Below, piece after piece: positions 46,839 through 57,700 of a stretch of 64,000 nt of DNA. The first letter of the stretch is position 1; each line of letters opens with the position of its first letter. The DNA is taken from the NCBI GenBank assembly GCA_003864495.1, contig ML133421.1, positions 434,001 to 498,000 of the forward strand, written 5' to 3'. The notes beneath the pieces were generated by a model. It was not told the DNA's origin and did no database searches. It was given only the letters and a program-made list of their open reading frames with translations. The DNA is from Nemopilema nomurai (lineage: Eukaryota; Cnidaria; Scyphozoa; Rhizostomeae; Rhizostomatidae). The translations under genes were made by a program, and so were the position numbers.

Positions 46839-47084
46839 TTGCACAGTCAGGCCACGGTTTTTTCCCATCCTCGACTTTTATATACTCAGGTGAAGAAGGT
46901 CCCAATCCTTTCCATTTTCCATTCGAACAAAGGTACAGTTTGTACACCTTCAAGTCAGCTGACTTCACGAAGCCAAAACCCTTCTTGCACAGGGGAATGC
47001 ATACTACTAAGCCATTAATGTGATTGTTACAAATAACAGCACCATTTTCTGGCTGATCTCTCACAGCGCAATTGCCATTTGGAT
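46839..47084 (-). CDS. Small secreted gene exon 2: CCP-like module
   Basis: Starts DPNGNCAVRDQPENGAVIC, contains KVYKLYLCSNGKWKGLG, ends KKPWPDCA. CAG acceptor, GTAAGT donor, phase 1. Confidence 0.8.
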
Positions 47085-47624
47085 CTGCTTAAGTAAGGAA
47101 AATGAATCTCAATTAGACGATACCCAATTAACAAAGAATATCAATAAACATTTATTTCCTTTTCAATATTTCTATTATCAATTGGGCGCCCCTTCACTGA
47201 GGGTAGATGAAAAAAAATTTTTGGTGACAATTCTTAACGAGAAAGAAGCTTTTGACAGCAGTGTTTTAAATGAAACAAAAGTGAAAGGAGAATGAAGGCA
47301 TTTTAAATGGAATCTTCTTACAAGTAAAGACAGAAACCCTTTTAACATGTAAAGACATATAAAAACACAGAAAACACAACTATTTCCACGAGTATTCGGG
47401 TAATTTGTATAGCATAAAAAGCCATTGTTTCTAACTACCAACAAAGAAGAAATTTAAAGACTTGGTATCATTGCTGAATGGGTTGCTATTAAATAAGTTA
47501 GCACAAGGCTTTTCAAGCAATCTAAAGATTCCTATCAGTGGTAAGAAAGAAATTAATTCATACCTCCAGTAACCAGTGAAGACAGAAGTGTCGCCAGGAC
47601 AAACATAAAATAAATAGCAGTCAT
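46839..47624 (-). CDS. Small secreted CCP-like protein, 3' end unresolved
   Basis: Two exons: 47564-47624 (signal peptide MTAIYFMFVLATLLSSLVTG, phase 1 donor GTATGA) and 46839-47084 (82 codons, CCP-like). Exon 2 is 246 nt, exactly the length of exon 6 of the 54-59 kb gene, and shares its pattern: C at the start, ENGAVIC / KNGSVVC, CKKGFGFVKS / CQKGFQLVKP, GKWKG / GTWHG, and WPDC / WPSC. It is therefore a paralogous CCP-like module, also related to CCP 4 of the SVEP1-like gene. Exon 2 ends at a strong GTAAGT donor, so a further exon is expected but was not found. Reading through instead would stop at 46792 after a hydrophobic-then-basic tail. Function unknown. Confidence 0.7.
47564..47624 (-). 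CDS. Small secreted gene exon 1: signal peptide
   Basis: Twenty codons from ATG, hydrophobic core FMFVLATLLSSLV, ends GGA G|GTATGA. Confirmed as a unit by the decayed copy at 43914-43974. Confidence 0.72.
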
Positions 47625-50600
47625 TATGGGGCAGAGTATCAGCAGTCCTCAGTCTTGGTGCAGACTTCAGCAAGTGGAGCCCTAGGTTCGGTACTGCCTT
47701 TAAGTACATTCTGCTAAGCACGAATCGGACAAGATGAACAAGTTGTAGTATGATTCGTGTTTGTTCTCCAATTTCCTTCTTCGTTGGCACTTGAGAGTTG
47801 CAGAAAGCTTTGCAGAGAGGTTAAAACTATTCTAATTAGCAAATGGTTCTGCTTATGGGCAGAACATATTTCAAATTAAACATTACTAACAGTTGCAAAC
47901 ATCTTATGAATTGCATTTATCGTTGTTGAAGTCACCTATACGGGTTTATACGGCCTATTAAGTACATAATGCATGGGCATTAAAAACATTGCAACATAGA
48001 CTATTATATCCTAAAGAGGGCATCTTCGTACAACTGGTACAAATTTGAACAGATATGTCAACACATTTGAAAGTGATCGAAATCTCAGTTGACAAATGAA
48101 GGTCTCTGCTTTCTGCCCCTGACGAGTGACCGAGTGCAATTGGCTGACCTGGCACAGATTCGAACCGTACATCAACAACAACAAAACGAGCTTCTAATCG
48201 TAAAAAATAGAACTGTGTTTTGATAAACATTGATGGAAATTAGGTGCAATATTTTGTTGTGCTCTGTTTTAGAGGCAAATGAAAAATGAGCTCCGGTGAA
48301 GGTGTTTGTGATTTGGAAATGATGCATCTCACACGCTGTCAACCATTTGTAAATAATCAATGTCTTAGTATGAAGACCAATGGGTCCAGATATTCGACGA
48401 CGATCTTACGCATTTCATGCAGTGGATGCCCAATGCTTTTGCCAGCTCCGCATGTTTAGTCCTTCTTTTAATTCAACATACAATGCTTACTAGAAATGTT
48501 AGATTTCTCCGAGATAAAACGATGGTAGACATCATTCTTTACCTTCTAGTGTCTTGTTACGACTCTCTTCAGCCCGTTCTCTTGCAATCCTCTGTTGAAA
48601 ATTTATTTTGCAGGATTTATTTCCGACAATCAGGACCAGGGATGTAGTCACAAACTCGTTAACAAGGGGGGCCCTTCTGAGAGTGTGAGGAAATGGGCGT
48701 GGTCCCTGACGTCACGCTCCTTTTGCCTGAGTAGCACCGAGAGGAGGCTGGACCCTCTCTAAAAATGTCAGAACATTCATGATTCTTGCATCTTTTTCCA
48801 GTATAAGTTGTCTACCAGTATAATCTGATTGCGAATCCATTCAGCTAAACGGATTTCCATCGATCCTTCGTGTTTAGCCGTAGCAAAGGCGTCCAACTAG
48901 TTTATAGAGCAGAACACAACGTCTTTACTGAACCCTCTCTGTTATCTTTCGCACAATAACATGAGGACTTCTTACGCCACCGTCTTCGACGAACCTGCAG
49001 TTCGCCCTTGACATTTACTTTATCAGTCTAATCGGCCTAAGCCACATCGAATTCAAATACTCACGACAGGGCAGGAGAAGACTATTCTTTTGAAATTGCA
49101 AAGAAATACTTTTGCTATAAATTCTACGGAAGCTTGACAAGAACAAAGCAAGAAATCAAGGTCTCTGACAAAGAAGACTTGCATCCTTTCTGCAAATTTT
49201 ATTATTTTTGAATTTATATTAAATTCCTTTAGTTATTTCAATTTCTTGCATCAATTTTGCCCCCCCTCCTTTGTTGGTTTTGTGGCATCCTCTGTGATGA
49301 ATGCTTGTAAGTTGCTCGTCAAAACAAATTAAGTATTGATAATGTTAGAATATGATTTTAATAAGGAGTCGATTCCAAGAAATCGTCTTAGTTCCACTAA
49401 TGATGCACCGAAGCTCTTCTGTTCGGCTTCAAACCAACAACTTAAGCAAACCAAAATTTGAAAGCAAAGAAATTCGAAAAATTGTAAGAATTCCAAGTAT
49501 TCGATTAATTGCGGTGTCAGTTTATTTTAGATCGTTGAATTCTAGAACCAACGATGGTCAGTGCAGAATGTCATGTTGACTGAATAGGCTTAATAAACTA
49601 AAGATCAGCGATGATGTAATATGGGTTGTGCAATACTGGCAGGAAATCAAAGTTCAGCAGAATGTCTGGAAATGTCTGCGGAATCCGTATTCAAGCATTG
49701 TTTAAAAGGCTTTTTCTTTGAATCATCATTGACGTCAACATAATGGCTTAACAGGTGGCCAAGTGAGAAGGGATTTGCCTAGATGGATCGATTGGGAGAG
49801 TTCTTAAGCCCTTGGAATTTCATAAAAAAGTTATCTGCTCTTACATAAACCTATGCAGAGTGCATGCTGGTCATTGACCGTTTAGAAGGACTAACAATGG
49901 TTCATATAGCATTGAAAAGGAGCTGGAATAAAGCTTAGCATGGAGATACCCTATAGTCGGTTTTCCTTACCAGCAGTTGCAATCTTTCTAATAAGTAATA
50001 AATAAATAATGGAAAACATATTTTAAAAGGTACAAAGGTACAAAAGATTGCTGAAATTTGGAGAACATTACATGAAATAGAAATGGCCATTTTCTATTGC
50101 TTTGCGATTTTACAGACAAACAAAAAACAACAGAGTACAGTACTATTCAGAACTATTTCTAATCTCCTATTTAATTTCTAACTAAGAAATAGAAACAATG
50201 ACAGCAAGGCAAAATACCTAATACTACATTGAGACAAAAAATGCCTCTTTATACTTGAAATTTTAACAATTATCTTGAAGGTCATTCTAATATTTCATCA
50301 AATGATTCAAATGCATGAAAAAGTCCCATTGATTTAGAAATGGGTAGGGGTGAGAACTTGATACCAAAACAACAACAACAAAATGGGACACAAAATTTGT
50401 TTATCTACCAGTTCTATCTTGAAAGAAGCAAAAGGAGGGTCCAGAGAGCTAATTTTTTGTGCAGGCTCAGCAATGGATTAGACTGACATGACAGTAAGAA
50501 AAGAATCTGAAAAAGCTTGGAAATGTATACCAACAAAAAAACAAAAAGGGAGACCCGTTCTGAACTGATAGGTTAACTAACACAGGCACAAAACAACAGC

Positions 50601-51357
50601 TAATACCATCATGACATGATGTCAACATATTTAGAGATTTTATCTAGTATTTGATTAAATGCATGAATTGTAAACTATACAAAAAGTATAGGAGAAATAG
50701 GTTATCAAACAACGAAAGTACCAATGAAAGATGCCTAAATACACAATTTCTAAGTTAGGAATCATATGCTAAAGACAGCAAGTTGCTCGCATAAACTACT
50801 CAGTCCAATGAAAACTATGGACATGTTAAACATGATCCATCAAGTTTCGGTTTTCATTAAGTGTAGAGATTTTAATTTCAATCTTGAGCATATGTTATGG
50901 GTTAAATTTCTACACAACGTTTTATTGCTGCAAATACATTGCAATGTCTGCAGCGATGTCAATATAAATTATTTAGCAACCAAATTTGCAACAAGAACAG
51001 CTAAGTAGTGTATGGACTCTAGCTTTAATTAATAGATTTTAGCCTTATGCTATCACATTATGTTTGCAAAACCACTTGATATTTTTGCAAAAAGGCAATG
51101 TCTTGTTTTTTCATTTCATTTGAGTGGTAGGCTGAGGAATAAAAATGGGCAATAAAATAAGCAGTACTGCAAAAAACCCTTGAAGAAAGTAAAGGGCCTT
51201 TGGGACTTTTAAGACATCCCAATTTTATGGCACAAAATTAAACTTTTTCTTTAGAAAAATAGTTATAGCAGAAAATAACTTCAATTGAGGTGAATTAGGT
51301 TGCTCTTTGCTATTCTCGAATAACAACTAAGTCATTGTTGGCAAAGGGTTTGGGGTT
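47625..51357. other. Intergenic region between the small secreted gene and the carrier gene
   Basis: 3.7 kb, AT-rich, with only short open frames that look non-coding. A minus-strand AATAAA at 50921-50926 and ATTAAA at 51024-51029 are candidate polyadenylation signals for the carrier gene. No repeats of note and no RNA gene recognised. Confidence 0.5.
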
Positions 51358-52398
51358 TTAGCTTTCTTCCTCAAAAAAGTTAATTATAGCTTCATACACT
51401 AGAAAAGTTATTGCAGTATTTGGAATCTGTCTCATTAAATTGGTTCCAAAGCCACCATATAGGCCAACTCGTCCCTCTTCTTTTGCAACAGTTAACAATG
51501 TTTGCATGAAATTTCTGTATTTCAGTTTTCCACTACTTCCATCTTTTACATCCTGCCTCAGTCTTGTTCGTACAACTTCATGTGGGTACATTATAACTGT
51601 TGCTGCCAACTTTGATACAACTGATCCAAAAACGTAGTCTGATATGTGAAATTTTTCTTTTTTTGCCAGGTGCCTGTGGCTCTTTAAACGTTTTTTAATA
51701 TCCTCATAAACAATGAAATAAATTATAGTTTCAAAAATACCGACATACGAGGCACTCATGCCTCTGAAAAATGCTTTCATTCCATGAAGTTCATACGCAT
51801 TCCGAACGCAGTCTAGAATAGTCAGTTTCTGTGCGTTGTGATGCAGCTGTAATTGCGTTTTAATAAACCAAACTGGGTTTGTCGCAGTGCTTGTTGACAG
51901 ACCTGCACAAACGGCCGCCAGTGTGAAAACGGGCCTACTCTCACTCTCGAAGTAAGCCGACTCATTCAGTGCCGATTTGACTTCTGAATAAACGAGAAAA
52001 TAAACTGATTTTGCTGGCGCTACTCCAAGGGCATTTGGTAGCAGGCCTCTGAAAAGCGACGAAGTGCCTTCTGTCCTAACCATGTATCTCATGTACGAGA
52101 ATAGTTGGCTCAAGTAATTGCTCCTCAAAAATTGCTGGACCTGAAATACAAAACTTCCAGGCATATGCAAAGTGCCAACACCATTCTGAGAAGCCAAGTT
52201 TAAAACTGGTGTCTGAACTACGTTGAAGCTTTTGAGAAACGTAGACTGAAGTCTCGTCTGGACCACTTCAAGCGGGCAAGTTGATGCCGATGCAATTGTT
52301 GCACCGATACCCCCAGCAATAAGATGCACCGCACTGCTTGGTATCATATCCTTCCATCTTTTAGAGTCTTCTGAAGTAAGACGCTGCTCTTTATTCAT
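51358..52398 (-). CDS. SLC25A36: Mitochondrial pyrimidine-nucleotide carrier, SLC25A33/36 clade, intronless
   Basis: Inner-mitochondrial-membrane carrier of 346 residues in a single uninterrupted exon. Three repeats carry the family signatures: CPLEVVQTRL near residue 41, NPVWFIKTQL near 178 and YPHEVVRTRL near 270. NPxWxIKT and PHEVVRTRLR are characteristic of the SLC25A33/SLC25A36 pyrimidine (UTP/CTP-type) carriers, as are FRGLLPNALGVAPAKSVYF and FYRGMSASYAGI-like sequence (here FFRGMSASYVGIFETIIYF). The ATG at 52398 is the natural start; TAA ends at 51358. A33 and A36 cannot be told apart by eye. Vertebrate members have several introns, so this copy may be a retrogene or from a lineage that lost introns. 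Confidence 0.93.
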   Translation of the reverse strand: MNKEQRLTSEDSKRWKDMIPSSAVHLIAGGIGATIASASTCPLEVVQTRLQSTFLKSFNVVQTPVLNLASQNGVGTLHMPGSFVFQVQQFLRSNYLSQLFSYMRYMVRTEGTSSLFRGLLPNALGVAPAKSVYFLVYSEVKSALNESAYFESESRPVFTLAAVCAGLSTSTATNPVWFIKTQLQLHHNAQKLTILDCVRNAYELHGMKAFFRGMSASYVGIFETIIYFIVYEDIKKRLKSHRHLAKKEKFHISDYVFGSVVSKLAATVIMYPHEVVRTRLRQDVKDGSSGKLKYRNFMQTLLTVAKEEGRVGLYGGFGTNLMRQIPNTAITFLVYEAIINFFEEES

Positions 52399-54486
52399 GA
52401 CCTTGATGAATGAAGAAGCTAATAAATACTGAGAACTACGACAACAATTTCTCGTCTTTCACAATCATTTCACGTAACTCGCCTGTCGCGAAGGTGAACT
52501 TGAAAGTTCAACAAGGAACCGCTCGTTACTTGCAACCTCGATTCCCTGTTCGTTATGACGTCACAAAACAGGATGAACCTGACTGCCTGCATTCTCTTTG
52601 CGTGTTTCGTCAACCAGTTTCCCAATCACTGGAATATGCTCGAAAAGTTTTCTTGAATAAAATAATTTTGCTCCTCTCACAATATCTTCATTAATTCGCG
52701 AATTGAGGGGTTTAAAAGCTACTTCATTCATAGCTAAGCAATAAATAAAACTTTCCACAGTTGCCGATAAAAAGTTAGTAAATGGGGAGTAAAAACAATA
52801 ACTTGGATTGGAAAATTTTCACATAGGTATAGAAAGCAATTGATTTGAAGGCCGGTTTCTACTTGATTCGCACTGATCGCGCGACTGAGCAAATACATTC
52901 TTGAGCGTGCGCAAGACCCAACTTCCTCTTTCACTGCGAATGCGCGACCATTCGCCGAGTAGTTTCATCGAACTACTGAGCGACTGCTCGCGTACAGCTT
53001 GAGGAAAAGTATTGTGGTTTGAATGTGACAAAAACATGGTAGGTTAAAAGAGCCCAGATTTAATAGCGTTGATTCAACAACTACAATTGCAGCAGTGTTA
53101 GGGAATCAAATTCTGCCAGCACAATTGTGGAGAAAGATTCAGAAGAACGTTCCCCCAGAGAAGGAAGCGAATCTGGCAATTCGCCCATTAACGCATTGGC
53201 CAGGTCGCGCGACCTTTGCGAAACAAGTGAAAGTCAGCCTTTAGTGCCACTTATCACGGCTGTAAGCATGAAGCCATCAATTTTCTAAACCCCCACTCGG
53301 TTTCCGAGAAAAGATTTCCTCATTCCATTCATTCGATGCCTTTTTGACAGTAAGAAATCGAGTGCATGATGACATCTGACGTCATAAGACCAGACAATTA
53401 CAACACTCTTGGACATATCATAGCAACTAGGGTTGACGGAAAAATTTTTTTTCCCTCAGATATTGATTGAGAATGCTGTGTTTTTCCAACATTAAAATGA
53501 AATTGAAATTGGATGGTAATATAAAGGAATCAATGATATAGTGCTTCATTGCTATAGTGCTTCAAGAAAATTGTGTGATTCATGGCTTCCAGCTATTAAT
53601 AAATGTCTCTTTTTGCGAGAATATTAAACACTTTTAATTTTTCGTACAAATTTACATTTGGAGTGAAAAATTTCGTCATGCCGGTTTTGATACAACTGCG
53701 CTTCACATGAATAAGACTATATTCAGCCAGCCCCTTTTTCAGTGAATCAATGTTAGGCCATTAAAAACTATGATTCATACTGCGCAATGAGCTTTTAAAT
53801 GTGACCTGTATGACGTACATAAGCATTTGGTAATGCATTTAATAGAAAGGGAATTGAAGGTGGCAATGGGAAGGAAAATCTTCAAAACCGCGAAGAAAAA
53901 AATTTAACGGTTGGTATGCCCTTCGGAGGTATTGAACATCTGACTTCTTTTGTTTCTTTTTGGGATTGAAGAATCTGAGTGAGGTATGCAAGGACTCTCT
54001 TACTAAGGACACCCCCTTCCTCAGAAACACCACTTTTGGCCCCTTCAAGAATGCATGCAAAATCTGTAAATTGTGGCGTGATCAAAGATTACCTTTTTTT
54101 GAGTAGATTACAAAACTGTTCAAACTTGCACAGTTGTGTCAACTGGGCCTGTTGCAAGAAATTAAAGCAAATTGTCAAGAAAATATAGGTAAAAGTCATG
54201 CTAAATTAAAGAGCTGCTAGATTTGGAAGAATCATATAATCAGAATTAACAAAACATCTTCAAAACACACTTACGTCCCAACAATCTGGAAACCTTCGAA
54301 CATTATAAAGTATCGTGTCCCCATAATGAATACGCAAAAGAAATCATTAAAACAAACACCCATTAAAAAGGTGTTTGCTTTTCATTTGAAATATGCTACA
54401 CTCCATTCTGTCTGTTAGTTCAGTTTGCAATATATAGCAGTTATAGCAGTAGAGTGGTCCAAGAGTCTTTAATCGCTCGCTTAGAA
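52399..54486. other. Intergenic region, divergent promoters of carrier and secreted gene
   Basis: 2.1 kb between two genes transcribed away from each other. It contains a GC-richer stretch around 52850-53250 that could be promoter or 5' UTR of the carrier. No confident coding sequence. Confidence 0.5.
54431..54437 (+). promoter_or_regulatory. Possible TATA box of the 54-59 kb secreted gene
   Basis: TATATAG lies 50 bases before the ATG at 54487, leaving room for a short 5' UTR. Sequence-only suggestion in an AT-rich genome. Confidence 0.3.
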
Positions 54487-54730
54487 ATGCCCAAGATGAC
54501 GCTCATCAGTCTCTTCTCAATCGCAGCCATTTATCTTCTTCCAGTTGCCGAAGGCCTCTGCTCTTACCATGTGTGCGACGAGATAATGCAGCCCTGGAAA
54601 CCTGCAGTGCAGCCAGGAAATTGCTCGATGCAGTTTTCCAGGCCGCTACAAAAACAGCGTCACATCACGAAGGCACACTCATGCCCGCCAAGTGTTGATT
54701 GCAGGCCAAGAACGATTGTTCGGAAGATGT
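54487..54730 (+). CDS. Secreted gene exon 1: signal peptide and TSP1-like module
   Basis: Signal peptide MTLISLFSIAAIYLLPVAEG after MPK, then LCSYHVCDEIMQPWKP, GNCSMQ, HSCPPSVDC. The HSCP..V.C pattern recurs in exon 1 of the gene at 61842. Phase 1 end, donor GTAAGT. Confidence 0.85.
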
Positions 54731-57700
54731 GTAAGTAAATGTGATTCTAGTTCATTTTCTAAATGCAGGTTGGCCGCAGTTGGTCATAATATCAAATGTA
54801 GTGAAGTGATTTGTCATTCCTTTGCATCGTTGGAGGCATCCCTAATCCTACTTCTACAATAGTCAATGTAAAGAAGTCGATTTACACCCTTTTTCTAAAG
54901 GATACCTAATTTTTTGCCGAGCCTCTTTATGCTTAAAAGTTTTCGATTTTGATAAGATAATATCTCCTGCGTAGTCAATGTAAAGCAGTCTACGTAAAGT
55001 AGTCTACGTAAAGTAGTCTATGTAAAGTAGTCTATGTAAAGTAGTCTATGTAAAGTAGTCTATGTAAAGTAGTCAATGTAAAGTAGTCAATATAAAGTAG
55101 TCTATGTAAAGTAGTCTATGTAAAGTAGCCGATGTAAAGAAGTCTATGTAAAGTAGTCTATGTTAGTAGTCTATGTAAAGTAGCCTATGTAAAGTAGTCT
55201 ACGTAAAGTAGTCTATGTAAAGTAGTCTATGTAAAGTAGTCGATGTACAGTAGTCTATGTATGTAAACTAGCATAGAAACAAAGCAAAGCTGCAGGATGT
55301 TCAATTATTTAGCGGCAATGGAACCAATGGACCTTTTAAAAATCTGCCAGAAAAATGGAACCTCGTCCCATTGCCGCTGGGATAGCATTTACGTAAGTAG
55401 AAAGTATACAACATCTCCACTTGCATACATTCAATAACCATTCACGTTTATCCGTTGTTTTATGTCTTGTCACAGGCCTATGTCCAAGAAGAGAGTGCCG
55501 TCTACAGCCATGGACCCAGTGGGCCGATATGCAACCTGGACGTGCTGGTGACTGTAAAAGGCAGTATCGAGAACGTAAATACTCCTCATCACTGCAATAC
55601 CAGGAACAACCCTCCGGTTGCCAACCTATCAGGACCTGTCCAGGCAAATCAATTAGCACTAGAATGAAGCGTAAGTCAGCTTTTCGCAGATTGTTATTGG
55701 GGTACAAATACACAACTTTACGACATAACGAAAGCAAATAACCACCAACAACGTTACTACCACTTGAACTATGCTTAACGCTTGTCTACTGAACTGTTAC
55801 AAACACCTGTCGAGAAACTGAAGCAGGCGACTTGCAGCCTTACAGCCAGAGCCACCCTATTCGCATTGCCTCATTCTCTAACTCCTTTCTACCCACGACC
55901 CTACCCGTGACGTTTCTGGTAATATTATTCTTCGTCCTAGCAACCACATGTCCAAGTGTTGCGGCACCCAAACACGGTCCTTACTGCAGCGGCACCAGAA
56001 GAAAATGCGGAGACTACTGCTACTTTGCTTGTGACCAGGGCTTCTCTTTGGAGGGACGACATTACGTCATTTGTGGCAATGATGGGAAATGGAATGGGAG
56101 CACACCGACGTGCAAAGGTAACTGGCGATTATTCGGTCTTATTTCTCGGCGAAAAATTTCCTTTTAGATATCAACACCAAATCGTGCCCCACGTTCATGC
56201 CTCAAGTTCTACGGTGGGTATTGCTTGGCTGCTTGTTCGATCTATTGTAAAGAAGATGGCCGGATTGCAAGTTTGCTTACAGGTGGTTTTGCTGTTTCTG
56301 CACGCGAAGTGAAGATGGTGGTTTTCGCTGTTCTCGAAAGCACGGCCTCCATAAAATCACCAATATAGAAACTTGTGTAACTGATTGTGTAGTAACTATG
56401 GTTACACACTAAGAGAGACTTCATGATTACACACTAGTGTCGTTTTCAAATGCATTCTGATTGTATCTAGACGTGGTACCACCAAGGATCGCTTGCCCTC
56501 GGCCGATATTCAAGCCAAATGACCCAGGCAGAAGCTACGCAGTCATCGATTTGCCGGTAGTGAATGCCACAGACAATTCAGGAGCGGTTTCCGTGTCTAG
56601 TAATCCATCTGGCCCAGTAAGAGTCTTCGTGGGCCAGCGTGTAGGAGTGACGTACACAGCAACAGATGCAGCCGGGAATATGGCTAGGTGCATCTTGAGG
56701 CTAGAGGTGGAAGGCAAGTCCCATCCCCTTCATTCTCGAGCTCAGAATTTCGTGGCATATTGAAGACTATACTATTTACCAAAATTATCAGAATGGTTTT
56801 ACTTGTGTTGTAAGTAACAACAGAAACACGATTGTAGCATACTAAAATGCTTTTCACCAGATACTCCAAGGAGTACGCAAGGGTTGGAAAATGACCAAAA
56901 GCTGACAAAATAAGTAGCAAAAGTACAAAAAATTACGTTTCGCATAGTAGTGGAGTTTGATACCACGAAATATTTGTTTGCTTTTAATTATAATGTGTAG
57001 GAGAGCCGGTGCCAGCTTATTGCAACTATATTGTAGAAATGAGTAAACCTCTACGTATAGTGGTGACTATCTGTGGTAAATGTGATGTTGCATGGCGAGA
57101 TGGCACCCATAAACGAGCACCGCTTATTAAACAGACGTAATGATTGTGCGCAAAGGTTTACCTAACAGCCGCTTAAATCCATAGATCGGGAGCCACCAAG
57201 AGTGATATCCTGCCCATCCGACTTCGAACGCACTGTAAAGGGCCAGGCAAGCACGAGGGTAACATGGCAAGAGCCCCAGTTCCGCGACAACGTGAATAAA
57301 TCTCTTTCTATCTTCTCAAATCGCCCCAATGGAGACATTCTCATGCTAGGAAAACACATTATTATTTACAAGGCGGTAGATCAAGCCCTGAATTCTGCAA
57401 CTTGCACATTTACGGTTACTGTACGAGGTACGTCCATGTCGAAGAATGAAATCTGGGTTGACTAAGACTCTGGAAATAGCAAGAAAGCATATATTGACAG
57501 TTGATCATGGAATATGTTACGTCAATTTGACTCACATTTAATCAATCTATTAGTGGCATAGACGATTGAGTAGCAAAGGGTACAAAATGCTACCCCACTC
57601 GTTGTCAGTTCTGGATTTTCGATATATGTGGTCATCTCGACGACAACTGAAAATTAGTAAAAATTATTCAAATATAAAGGTCTTGAATTTTCTATTTCTC

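Noticed and set aside
48100..48180. tRNA-like GGTTCGAATC on the minus strand
   Set aside because: A T-arm-like hairpin can be drawn, but no acceptor pairing, D-arm or anticodon arm fits, so no tRNA is called.
52561..52734. 58-codon open frame upstream of the carrier gene
   Set aside because: No recognisable domain; may be an upstream frame in the 5' UTR, but support is too thin.
54971..55262. Regular repeat that could suggest a CRISPR array
   Set aside because: Units are contiguous without unique spacers, and the setting is eukaryotic. The same applies to 20301-20430.
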